Assembly (NCBI GenBank): GCA_012798865.1
Contig: JAAZMK010000032.1
Coordinates: 1-9,929, forward strand
Source: Clostridiaceae bacterium
GTDB taxonomy: Bacteria > Bacillota > Clostridia > Saccharofermentanales > DTU023
Length of the DNA stretch: 9,929 nt
Reading direction: 5' to 3'
The notes beneath the pieces were generated by a model. It did not search any database. It had not been told where the DNA came from and saw nothing but the letters and a program-made list of their open reading frames with translations. Below are positions 1 to 6,021 of the stretch, piece by piece. The stretch's first letter is position 1, and each line of letters starts with the position of its first letter. Position numbers and translations under genes: made by a program.

Positions 1-194
1 CTCCGGAACTGCTCGCAGCGAAATGGTACAAGGACGTCAACGCCTCGCGTTTTGTCGCCTTGATCATAGATGCGCTGAATCACAATGCGTCGCTGTCGTC
101 TCTCCTCGATCCAACCGCCAAGATCAGAAAGCTTCTGTATGCGATTGATATTAATAGGCAGGCAACGAACGGGATGATCGCCAAAGATCAGTAG
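1..194 (+). CDS. C-terminal fragment of an unidentified protein (5' end outside the window)
   Basis: The third plus-strand frame is open from the left edge to a TAG at 192-194 and gives 63 residues. The other two plus frames close earlier, at 61-63 and inside 140-170. The fragment is mostly helical in character and contains LIIDALNHNASLSSLL and IRKLLYAIDINRQ, ending in IAKDQ. I do not recognise a family. The amphipathic helical tail faintly recalls the C-terminal collar helices of clamp-loader delta/delta' subunits, but that is too weak to use as a name. A strong stem-loop with a T-rich tail follows 51 bases after the stop, which supports this being a real gene end. The gene converges on the minus-strand HIT gene. 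Confidence 0.6.
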   Translation, partial: PELLAAKWYKDVNASRFVALIIDALNHNASLSSLLDPTAKIRKLLYAIDINRQATNGMIAKDQ

Positions 195-245
195 ACAATA
201 AGGCAACATCAATTCGACGCATATCGCTGTAGAACGATAAAGAAG

Positions 246-278
246 GCGGCGACTCTTATTTGTTTTGAGAGTCGCCGC
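246..278. terminator. Bidirectional intrinsic terminator between convergent genes
   Basis: An 11-bp perfect inverted repeat (GCGGCGACTCT at 246-256, AGAGTCGCCGC at 268-278) flanks an 11-nt loop. On the plus strand it is followed by a T-rich tail (TTTGATTTTAATTTTTA, about 284-300), the classic form for ending the left-hand gene. On the minus strand the stem is preceded by the A-rich complement of that tail but followed only by CTTCTTTATCG, so it is weaker in that direction. It is nonetheless the only good stem available to end the alaS-HIT transcript. The rest of the gap (195-245 and 279-316) shows nothing else. Confidence 0.85.
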
Positions 279-316
279 TACTGTTTGATTTTAATTTTTA
301 CTCGAGATTTTTATCG

Positions 317-667
317 TTATAGTATCTTCGTCCCGAGAGAACGCCCGCCAATCAGATGAAAATGCGCATGCATGACAGATTGCCCTGCCGCTATACCGCA
401 GTTGTTGATAAGACGGAATCCTGTCTCTTCAAGTCCTACAAGGCGCACGATCTCGGGCAACGCCCGAAACATAGCATTCAATGCCGCAAGTCCTTCTTCG
501 GAAGCTGACATCGCGTGAACGTTTTCGAAATGAACCTTCGGAATGATCAACACATGCACTGGTGAAACGGGGTGGAGATCATTGAACGCCAAGACATTCT
601 CGTCTTCATATACTTTCTTCGACGGAATATCACCTTGAACAATTTTGCAAAAAATACAATTATCCAT
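317..667 (-). CDS. hinT: HIT family nucleotide hydrolase, HinT/PKCI-like
   Basis: This is a 116-residue cytoplasmic histidine-triad protein of normal length for the HinT branch. These enzymes hydrolyse the P-N bond of adenosine phosphoramidates and also aminoacyl-adenylates, releasing AMP. The N-terminus reads MDNCIFCKI, followed by IPSKKVYEDE and VLIIPKVH, all typical of the family. The catalytic triad HAHFH is at residues 100-104 with His102 as the expected nucleophile, followed by the family's GGR turn. A TTG codon at 668-670 is also in frame. I chose the ATG at 665-667 because GAGGAAG (674-680 on the plus strand) lies 6 nt before it and the family starts at MDNCIFC. The gene begins 15 bp after the alaS stop, so co-transcription with alaS is very likely. 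Family assignment is secure; the gene symbol is by homology. Confidence 0.93.
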   Translation of the reverse strand: MDNCIFCKIVQGDIPSKKVYEDENVLAFNDLHPVSPVHVLIIPKVHFENVHAMSASEEGLAALNAMFRALPEIVRLVGLEETGFRLINNCGIAAGQSVMHAHFHLIGGRSLGTKIL

Positions 668-682
668 CAATTTCTTCCTCTC

Positions 683-3340
683 TTACACAATAGAAGCCAA
701 ATGAGCGCGGACAGCTTCCACCGCATCGTCAATTTTTGCGACATCGCGTCCGCCTGCTTGAGCCATGTCGGGGCGTCCGCCGCCACCTCCGCCGGTGATT
801 TTTGCGGCAATGCGAACGAGGTCACCTGATTTGGCACCATCGGAAATCGCTTTAGCGCCTGCCATCGCCAACCAGAGAACCTTGTCGCCATCGTCAGATG
901 GGGATGCGAGTAAGATAACGGCGGACTTACCGACCTTATCACGGAATCGATCACCTGCTTCGCGAAGCATCTCCGCATCGCAATTCGGCAAAATAGCCGA
1001 CAACAGCTTAAAGGGACCGATTTCACTTTCAACCGCATTGTGATCCGAAACGGATCCACTAAGCCTCTCGCGTTGCAAACGCTTTATTTCATCTTGTTGA
1101 GCCTTAACGCGTGTTTCAAGCGCGTCAAAGCGCATCATCATTTCATCTCGACTGACATGCAAGCGATCCGACAGTTGTTTCACAATCTCTGCGTCTTTGA
1201 ATACCTCGCGCATAGCACCCTCGCCCGTCACAGCTTCGATACGCCTAATGCCGGCGGCAATACCGTTTTCGGACAAAATGCGAAACAAAATGAGTTCGCC
1301 TGTCGATTTTACATGCGTCCCGCCGCACAATTCACGCGACCAGTCTCCACATGAGACAACGCGGACGTTGTCCTCGTACTTTTCGCCAAACAAAGCCGTT
1401 ACACCTTGCGCTTTGGCGTCCTCCAAGCTCATTACTTCCGTCATGACCGGCAAATTTTCCAGAATCTTGGCGTTGACGAGTCTTTCCACTTCACGCAATT
1501 GTTCATACGTAACGGGACCGTCATGTACAAAGTCAAAGCGCAGTCGATCCGGCGCAACAAGTGATCCCCTCTGATCGGCGCCGTCTCCGAGCACACGATG
1601 CAAGGCAGCATGAAGCAAATGCGTTGCCGTATGGTTGCGAGCCGTTGAAAGCCTCGTCACTCTGTCGACATCGAATACAACATCATGACCGGCATACAAT
1701 GTCCCCGCCCTGACTTTCGCTCGATGCAGCACAATTCCGTCGCCGGAAGATTCCGCGGTGAAAATGTCAACGATCGTCTCGCCCTGTTTCATCGTGCCGC
1801 GGTCACTCGTCTGACCGCCACCGAGCGCATAGAACGGTGTTCCGTCAGAGATCAGAAAGACTTCTTCTCCCTCCGAAGCTGTCTTCACTTCAAGAAAAGC
1901 GCGATCGGCTTCGGACAATTTAAGAATGTGAAGGAGCTTAGCGGCTGAATCAAGCCGGTCATAACCATAAAAAGACGTCGGTTCAAGCGCGCGAATGTGA
2001 TTGGGCAACGACGTGGCGCCCCATGCGGTGGATGATTTTTCGAGGAAATCTCTGCGCGCGCGTTCGCGTTGCGCATTCATCAGGTGAGAGAATGACTCCA
2101 TATCAACCTTCATCCCATTCTCCGCGGCAATCTCGACCGTGAGCTCAATGGGAAAACCGTACGTATCGTGTAAAAGGAAGCAGATGTCGCCCGGCAACTC
2201 ATCATACCCTTTGGCGCGCTCATGCTCAATCGCCTCTTTCAAATACGCCAAACCTTGCTCGATTGTTCGATTGAAGCGCTTTTCCTCAGCCTCCAATACA
2301 CGTATAATCCGATCCTCATTCTTAAGCTCCGGATAGTGCCCCTTTGATTGAGCGATGGCGACGCGCATAACGGGAGCGAGGATCGGCTCGTCCACGCCGA
2401 GAAGGCGCCCTTGCCGAGCCGCGCGCCTGATCAGTCGGCGCAATACATAGCCGCGTCCCTCGTTGCCTGGAAGCACGCCGTCAGCAATCATCATCATCGA
2501 AGAGCGAACGTGGTCGGTGATAATACGGATAGCGATATCTTTCGACTCGTCTTCACCGTATACCGTTCCAGTTACCTCACAAGCTTTTTCGACAATCGCT
2601 CGCACAGTATCGACATCAAGCAGCGTCGGAACATTCTGTACAATGGACGCGATGCGTTCAAGACCCGCACCCGTATCGATGTTCTTATTTTCGAGCGGCA
2701 CATACGTGCCGTCCTCTAATCGATCAAACTGCGTAAAAACGAGATTCCAGTACTCGACGTAGCGATCACACTCGCAGCCGACGTTACAATTCGGATCGTC
2801 ACAGCCATATTCTTCGCCCCTGTCATAAAACATTTCGGAACAAGGACCGCAAGGACCGACGCCGTGTTCCCAGAAGTTGCTTTCGTCAAATCTGAAAATA
2901 CGCTCCGCAGGGAAACCGATGTCGCGCCAATACTCAAAGGCTTCATCGTCATCCACATGAATCGAGACGTAGATACGTTCCGGATCTAGCTTCAACACAT
3001 CAACTGAAAACTGCCATCCCCAGAGAATCGCCTCTTTCTTAAAGTAATCGCCGAATGAAAAATTGCCAAGCATTTCAAAGAACGTGCCGTGGCGACCTGA
3101 TTTGCCCACATTTTCAATATCCGGAGTGCGAATGCACTTCTGACATGTGACGACACGTGTGGAAGGCGGCGTTTTCGCCCCCGTAAACCACGGTTTCATC
3201 GGTGTCATACCCGCGTTAATCAAGAGTACGGAAGGATCATCTTCCGGGACAAGTGAAAAGCTTGGCAACACAAGATGACCGCGCTCCTCAAAAAAATCAA
3301 GAAATAACTGTCGAACTTCATTTAAGCTTAACGCTTCCAC
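683..3340 (-). CDS. alaS: Alanyl-tRNA synthetase
   Basis: This cytoplasmic enzyme charges tRNA-Ala with alanine and hydrolyses mischarged Ser- and Gly-tRNA-Ala. At 885 residues it is full length. In order: the class II catalytic core, with TCQKCIRTPDIENVGKSGRHG and FFEMLGNFSFGDYF near residues 65-100; a cysteine-rich insert (C180, C185, C189, C191); ENKNIDTGAGLER near 217-229; motif 3 GRGYVLRRLIRRAAR near 295-309; the editing domain with zinc ligands HTATH (H570, H574) and CGGTH (C672, H676); a short coiled coil near 725-760; and the C-Ala domain with the glycine loop ITGGGGGGRPDMAQAGG at 848-864. No expected residue is missing. The start is GTG (3338-3340), with a purine-rich AAGGGGGG 6 nt upstream. 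No T-box leader fits in the 86-bp gap before it. The HIT gene follows at 15 bp. Confidence 0.98.
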   Translation of the reverse strand: MEALSLNEVRQLFLDFFEERGHLVLPSFSLVPEDDPSVLLINAGMTPMKPWFTGAKTPPSTRVVTCQKCIRTPDIENVGKSGRHGTFFEMLGNFSFGDYFKKEAILWGWQFSVDVLKLDPERIYVSIHVDDDEAFEYWRDIGFPAERIFRFDESNFWEHGVGPCGPCSEMFYDRGEEYGCDDPNCNVGCECDRYVEYWNLVFTQFDRLEDGTYVPLENKNIDTGAGLERIASIVQNVPTLLDVDTVRAIVEKACEVTGTVYGEDESKDIAIRIITDHVRSSMMMIADGVLPGNEGRGYVLRRLIRRAARQGRLLGVDEPILAPVMRVAIAQSKGHYPELKNEDRIIRVLEAEEKRFNRTIEQGLAYLKEAIEHERAKGYDELPGDICFLLHDTYGFPIELTVEIAAENGMKVDMESFSHLMNAQRERARRDFLEKSSTAWGATSLPNHIRALEPTSFYGYDRLDSAAKLLHILKLSEADRAFLEVKTASEGEEVFLISDGTPFYALGGGQTSDRGTMKQGETIVDIFTAESSGDGIVLHRAKVRAGTLYAGHDVVFDVDRVTRLSTARNHTATHLLHAALHRVLGDGADQRGSLVAPDRLRFDFVHDGPVTYEQLREVERLVNAKILENLPVMTEVMSLEDAKAQGVTALFGEKYEDNVRVVSCGDWSRELCGGTHVKSTGELILFRILSENGIAAGIRRIEAVTGEGAMREVFKDAEIVKQLSDRLHVSRDEMMMRFDALETRVKAQQDEIKRLQRERLSGSVSDHNAVESEIGPFKLLSAILPNCDAEMLREAGDRFRDKVGKSAVILLASPSDDGDKVLWLAMAGAKAISDGAKSGDLVRIAAKITGGGGGGRPDMAQAGGRDVAKIDDAVEAVRAHLASIV

Positions 3341-3346
3341 GAGGTA

Positions 3347-3354
3347 CCCCCCTT
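3347..3354 (-). promoter_or_regulatory. Ribosome binding site deciding the GTG start of alaS
   Basis: On the minus strand AAGGGGGG ends 6 nt before the GTG at 3338-3340. This matches AAGGAGG except for one A-to-G change, and no in-frame ATG lies nearby upstream. The spacing supports GTG as the true start. Confidence 0.7.
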
Positions 3355-3374
3355 AAGTTTCAGTATTGTATGTG

Positions 3375-3395
3375 AAAAGCCCGGAAGAACCGGGC
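3375..3395 (-). terminator. Probable intrinsic terminator downstream of the LysM membrane-protein gene
   Basis: On the minus strand GCCCGG (3390-3395) pairs with CCGGGC (3379-3384) across a 5-nt loop, and TTTT (3375-3378) follows. It lies about 30 nt after the TAA at 3427-3429. The stem is GC-only but just 6 bp and the T-run is short, so termination may be partial and allow some read-through into alaS. Confidence 0.6.
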
Positions 3396-3407
3396 CTCTC
3401 AATTGTC

Positions 3408-3425
3408 ATCCCTTTTTCAAGGGAT
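3408..3425 (-). other. Small stem-loop with GAAA tetraloop directly after a stop codon
   Basis: On the minus strand ATCCCTT (3419-3425) and AAGGGAT (3408-3414) form a perfect 7-bp stem closed by a GAAA loop. It begins one base after the stop codon of the LysM protein gene. No T-run follows it, so it is not a terminator alone. Together with the GC stem 12 nt downstream it would form a tandem 3' structure that could protect the message end. Confidence 0.5.
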
Positions 3426-3426
3426 C

Positions 3427-5190
3427 TTAATCCATCGCTCTCAACGTCTCAATAGGAGGCAGCTTAAGCTCTTGTCCTTTATAGATATGCTGGCTCGAGC
3501 TGCTCATACCGTTGTAACGCGCCAGTTTGTCAAGACCTTTAATGCTCAAAGCACCGGATCCGTAAAATTTGCTGGCGATCGACCAGAGAGTGTCATTAGT
3601 CTTCACAATATAAATCGTATCACTGAGAGCTGCCGCCGTCGTCGTTGTTGTCGTCTGCTCTACGAATGGCGTAGTCGTGGTCGTTACATCAACTATGATC
3701 GGGACCGACCGGGTCGTCGTTGTTGTCGTTGTCGTTTCGGAGGGTTTGGACGAACCGCCACCCTTCAACAGATTAATCAGAGCAATAATACTGACAACAA
3801 TAATAATAACGAATATTGCGTAGAACGCGATTCGCCTAGTGCGGGTGGACGCACGCGGTTTTCTGTCATAACCGAGCTCATCATAGACGTCATCTCCGTA
3901 CGGGTCATAGGCGCGATCATCATCAAGCTCACCGCCAGTATCCCACGAATCTGATTGTCCGTAGTCGTCATACCGTGTCTGAGCCTTGCGACGCTTTTGA
4001 GCTTCCTGGTTGTACGCAAATACGGGAAGGTGTGAGGGAGGATCGCTCTTTTCCTCGTAGTCCGCATAATCGTCTTCATCGTCATATTGATGACGCGACG
4101 CGATCTCTTGCCTTTCGCCAAGACTGGGATACTGCGGGAAAAGCGGACTCTCTTCCGAGGCAGTTGAATCAGCCGGCTTCTCGAATAAGAATGGCGATTT
4201 ACTCTCCGACCCGGTAGGCGACTCTTCACTCCAATTATCCTCATAGGGTGCAGGTTTTTCAACATCAGGAAGCTTTTTCATCATGTCGACCATGTCCTGC
4301 TTTTTGTAGCGCTGTGTTCTGTCGAAATCTGCATCCTGACTTTCATGAGCGGGTTCCACAACAGGTTCCATTGCCTGTGTCGCGAACCGCCCTAAGCTGA
4401 AGCGCGCCGCCTCAGTCTCATCCTCTTTAATCGAAATTACGTCCGCGACTGCGACCTGCATCGGCGTGCCGGGCATCTGAGAGGCGGCAGCGGTCAGAAG
4501 AAGCCCTGCAGCATCCAAGGAGTCTTCCGCATCTTCCAAATGACGCATCATCTGACTTTGCCCTATGGTATCAAACACCTCGCTGTTACACAGAACGAGC
4601 CGATCACCCTGCTCAATCTGAGCAATATTGGAATAGCGGATTGTCCCCGCTTCCCCGGCTATAAAATCATTAAACCCTTCAATATGATCGCCATACAGAT
4701 CGGTCGGCTCGAGCTCTTTCAAGCTACCAGTCAACGGATAGAGGGCCTCATGTCGATAAATAAAAGCCAAACTTTCGCCGATCGTCACGGCAGCCATCTC
4801 TCCATCACGGATAATAACGCCGGAGAAATAAGGTTCACGCGCGGCGTCTCCTCCTAAACGGATACGCCCTGTAACATCCATCGCCGTTTCGGCGAGGTCA
4901 TTTATATCATTGTCGATGTCACTTCGATCGGAATTAACTTGCTCCGCCAAACGCTTAAGCGGCTCCTGCCACGCGGATGCCTGTGATCGCCCATCTGACG
5001 AATAGCCGAATAACGCAATGAAAGAACCTTTAGACTCGCGATCAAGTGTCGTATTGACGGAACGAAGTTCCCGCTTACTTGGGAATTTACCGTCCAAACA
5101 ATAAGAGTCCGCAATACCCTCAACGGGATAATAACGGGCATTAATCGTTGCGACCAGCCTCGCCGAGATCGGTCCGGATGCCTTTGCCAT
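3427..5190 (-). CDS. Membrane-anchored PP2C-like pseudophosphatase with extracellular LysM domain
   Basis: The 587-residue product has four parts. Residues 1-255 follow the PP2C (PPM) phosphatase pattern: ADSYCLDG (26-34), FIALFGYSSDG (57-67), AAVTIGESLAFIYR (133-146), IEQGDRLVLCNSEVFDTIG (192-210) and MQVAVADVISI (244-254). At the positions where active enzymes carry DGMGG, GDS, SDG and DN, this protein has FGYSS, GES, NSE and no Asp-Asn, so catalysis looks lost. Residues 256-442 are an acidic, Tyr/Asp/Pro-rich, probably disordered linker. A basic stretch (443-453) precedes one membrane helix (454-475), placing the N-terminus in the cytoplasm by the positive-inside rule. Polythreonine runs (486-518) lead to a LysM domain (524-577: YIVKTNDTLWSIASKFYG ... 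IYKGQELKLPP), expected to bind peptidoglycan outside. The ATG start has AGGAGG 6 nt upstream. It lies 78 bp after ispD. The LysM and membrane calls are firm; PP2C kinship is my own motif comparison. Confidence 0.85.
   Translation of the reverse strand: MAKASGPISARLVATINARYYPVEGIADSYCLDGKFPSKRELRSVNTTLDRESKGSFIALFGYSSDGRSQASAWQEPLKRLAEQVNSDRSDIDNDINDLAETAMDVTGRIRLGGDAAREPYFSGVIIRDGEMAAVTIGESLAFIYRHEALYPLTGSLKELEPTDLYGDHIEGFNDFIAGEAGTIRYSNIAQIEQGDRLVLCNSEVFDTIGQSQMMRHLEDAEDSLDAAGLLLTAAASQMPGTPMQVAVADVISIKEDETEAARFSLGRFATQAMEPVVEPAHESQDADFDRTQRYKKQDMVDMMKKLPDVEKPAPYEDNWSEESPTGSESKSPFLFEKPADSTASEESPLFPQYPSLGERQEIASRHQYDDEDDYADYEEKSDPPSHLPVFAYNQEAQKRRKAQTRYDDYGQSDSWDTGGELDDDRAYDPYGDDVYDELGYDRKPRASTRTRRIAFYAIFVIIIVVSIIALINLLKGGGSSKPSETTTTTTTTRSVPIIVDVTTTTTPFVEQTTTTTTAAALSDTIYIVKTNDTLWSIASKFYGSGALSIKGLDKLARYNGMSSSSQHIYKGQELKLPPIETLRAMD
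3637..3735 (-). repeat. Polythreonine-coding low-complexity tract
   Basis: Three runs of threonine codons (8, 5 and 6 residues at 486-493, 503-507 and 513-518 of the LysM protein) give a repetitive stretch of mixed ACG, ACA and ACC codons. The codons are mixed rather than one repeated triplet, which suggests selection on the protein more than replication slippage. The position, between the membrane helix and LysM, fits a wall-spanning, extended and possibly glycosylated stalk. Confidence 0.75.
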
Positions 5191-5268
5191 AAAATGCCTC
5201 CTGATATATCAATTAATAATGAGGTCGCTTTCCGCGTTCATCTATCGCCTTACAGTTTAACATAAATA

Positions 5269-6021
5269 TTATATTTCCATCTCGTCGGATATAATTGATT
5301 CGGCGATAATTAAATCCCCAGGTGTTGTAATCTTCAGATTGCGATCGTCACCTTTTACGAGCCTGACGGGATAGCCGATACGCATCAACAATTCAAGGTC
5401 GTCCGTAACAAGGGCGCCCTCCTCTTTTGCGACTAGAGCTGCCTTCAACATAACGTCAAAATCAGCTCCTTGCGGTGTCTGCATCGCCACCAACCTCCTT
5501 CGCGGTAGCGTCTGCTCAATTGATTCACCTCGCTCATCCGTCAGTCTTATCGTATCGGCGACAGCAATAGCGGGAGCAACACCGGCGTAATGATTCCTAA
5601 TCGTGTCGATCAACTCCGTCACAAGTTCTCGCGGTAGAAAACAGCGAGCAGCGTCGTGGATCAAAACGATACGACGCACGGAAACAGACGATGCAGGTGG
5701 CTCAAAAAGGCGTTCAATCGCTAGGAGTCCTGACAATGCCGATTCCTGTCTCGATGCACCGCCTTTCACGACATGAATTGATTCGCCGGGGTAACTCTCC
5801 CCCATCAACCATTTAACACGGTTTATCTCATCTTGGTCGGCAACAATCACGATATGATCGATGTTGGAACATTTAACGAAAACATCAACAGAGCGCTCAA
5901 GTATAGAACGACCGCCGACAGCCCGAAAAACTTTATTTTCGGCGCTACCGAGTCGCGTTCCCTTTCCGGCAGCGAGTATCAGAGCGTATACTATCATCCT
6001 CCCAAAACCTCCGCCAATCAT
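5269..6021 (-). CDS. ispD: 2-C-methyl-D-erythritol 4-phosphate cytidylyltransferase
   Basis: IspD joins CTP and methylerythritol 4-phosphate to give CDP-ME in the non-mevalonate (MEP) isoprenoid pathway; it is cytoplasmic. Visible signatures are the CTP-binding loop LILAAGKGTRLG (14-25), ENKVF (28-32), GGASRQESALSGL (87-99), IHDAARCFLP (121-130), MQTPQGADF (180-188), TDDLELLMRIG (206-216) and NLKITTPGDL (228-237). Length is normal at 250 or 242 residues. Two starts are plausible. The ATG at 6019-6021 overlaps the radA stop (ATGA) and has AAGGA 6-7 nt upstream. The ATG at 5995-5997 begins MIVYALILAAGKG, as most homologues do, and the eight codons before it are G-rich and SD-like (GGAGG 10 nt upstream). 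I kept the longer form; the shorter is nearly as likely. Tight coupling to radA implies co-transcription. Confidence 0.95.
   Translation of the reverse strand: MIGGGFGRMIVYALILAAGKGTRLGSAENKVFRAVGGRSILERSVDVFVKCSNIDHIVIVADQDEINRVKWLMGESYPGESIHVVKGGASRQESALSGLLAIERLFEPPASSVSVRRIVLIHDAARCFLPRELVTELIDTIRNHYAGVAPAIAVADTIRLTDERGESIEQTLPRRRLVAMQTPQGADFDVMLKAALVAKEEGALVTDDLELLMRIGYPVRLVKGDDRNLKITTPGDLIIAESIISDEMEI

Noticed and set aside
667..3340. Several open frames on both strands inside alaS (for example 667-1059 on the minus strand and 2348-2719 on the plus strand)
   Set aside because: They lie within a full-length, motif-complete alaS, have no recognisable domains and read as shadows of its codon pattern.
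3365..3370. TACAAT-like -10 element (minus strand) upstream of alaS
   Set aside because: No matching -35 is found at 16-18 nt; the region there is the GC terminator stem. It is mentioned only as a possibility.
3637..3735. Trinucleotide-like repeat as a CRISPR or noncoding repeat array
   Set aside because: It is the in-frame coding sequence for threonine runs, with irregular units and no spacers.
3403..3954. A 183-residue plus-strand open frame opposite the end of the LysM protein gene
   Set aside because: Its Arg/Cys/Asn-rich composition is explained by the complement of the Thr- and Asp-coding tracts; no good ribosome binding site or domain is seen.
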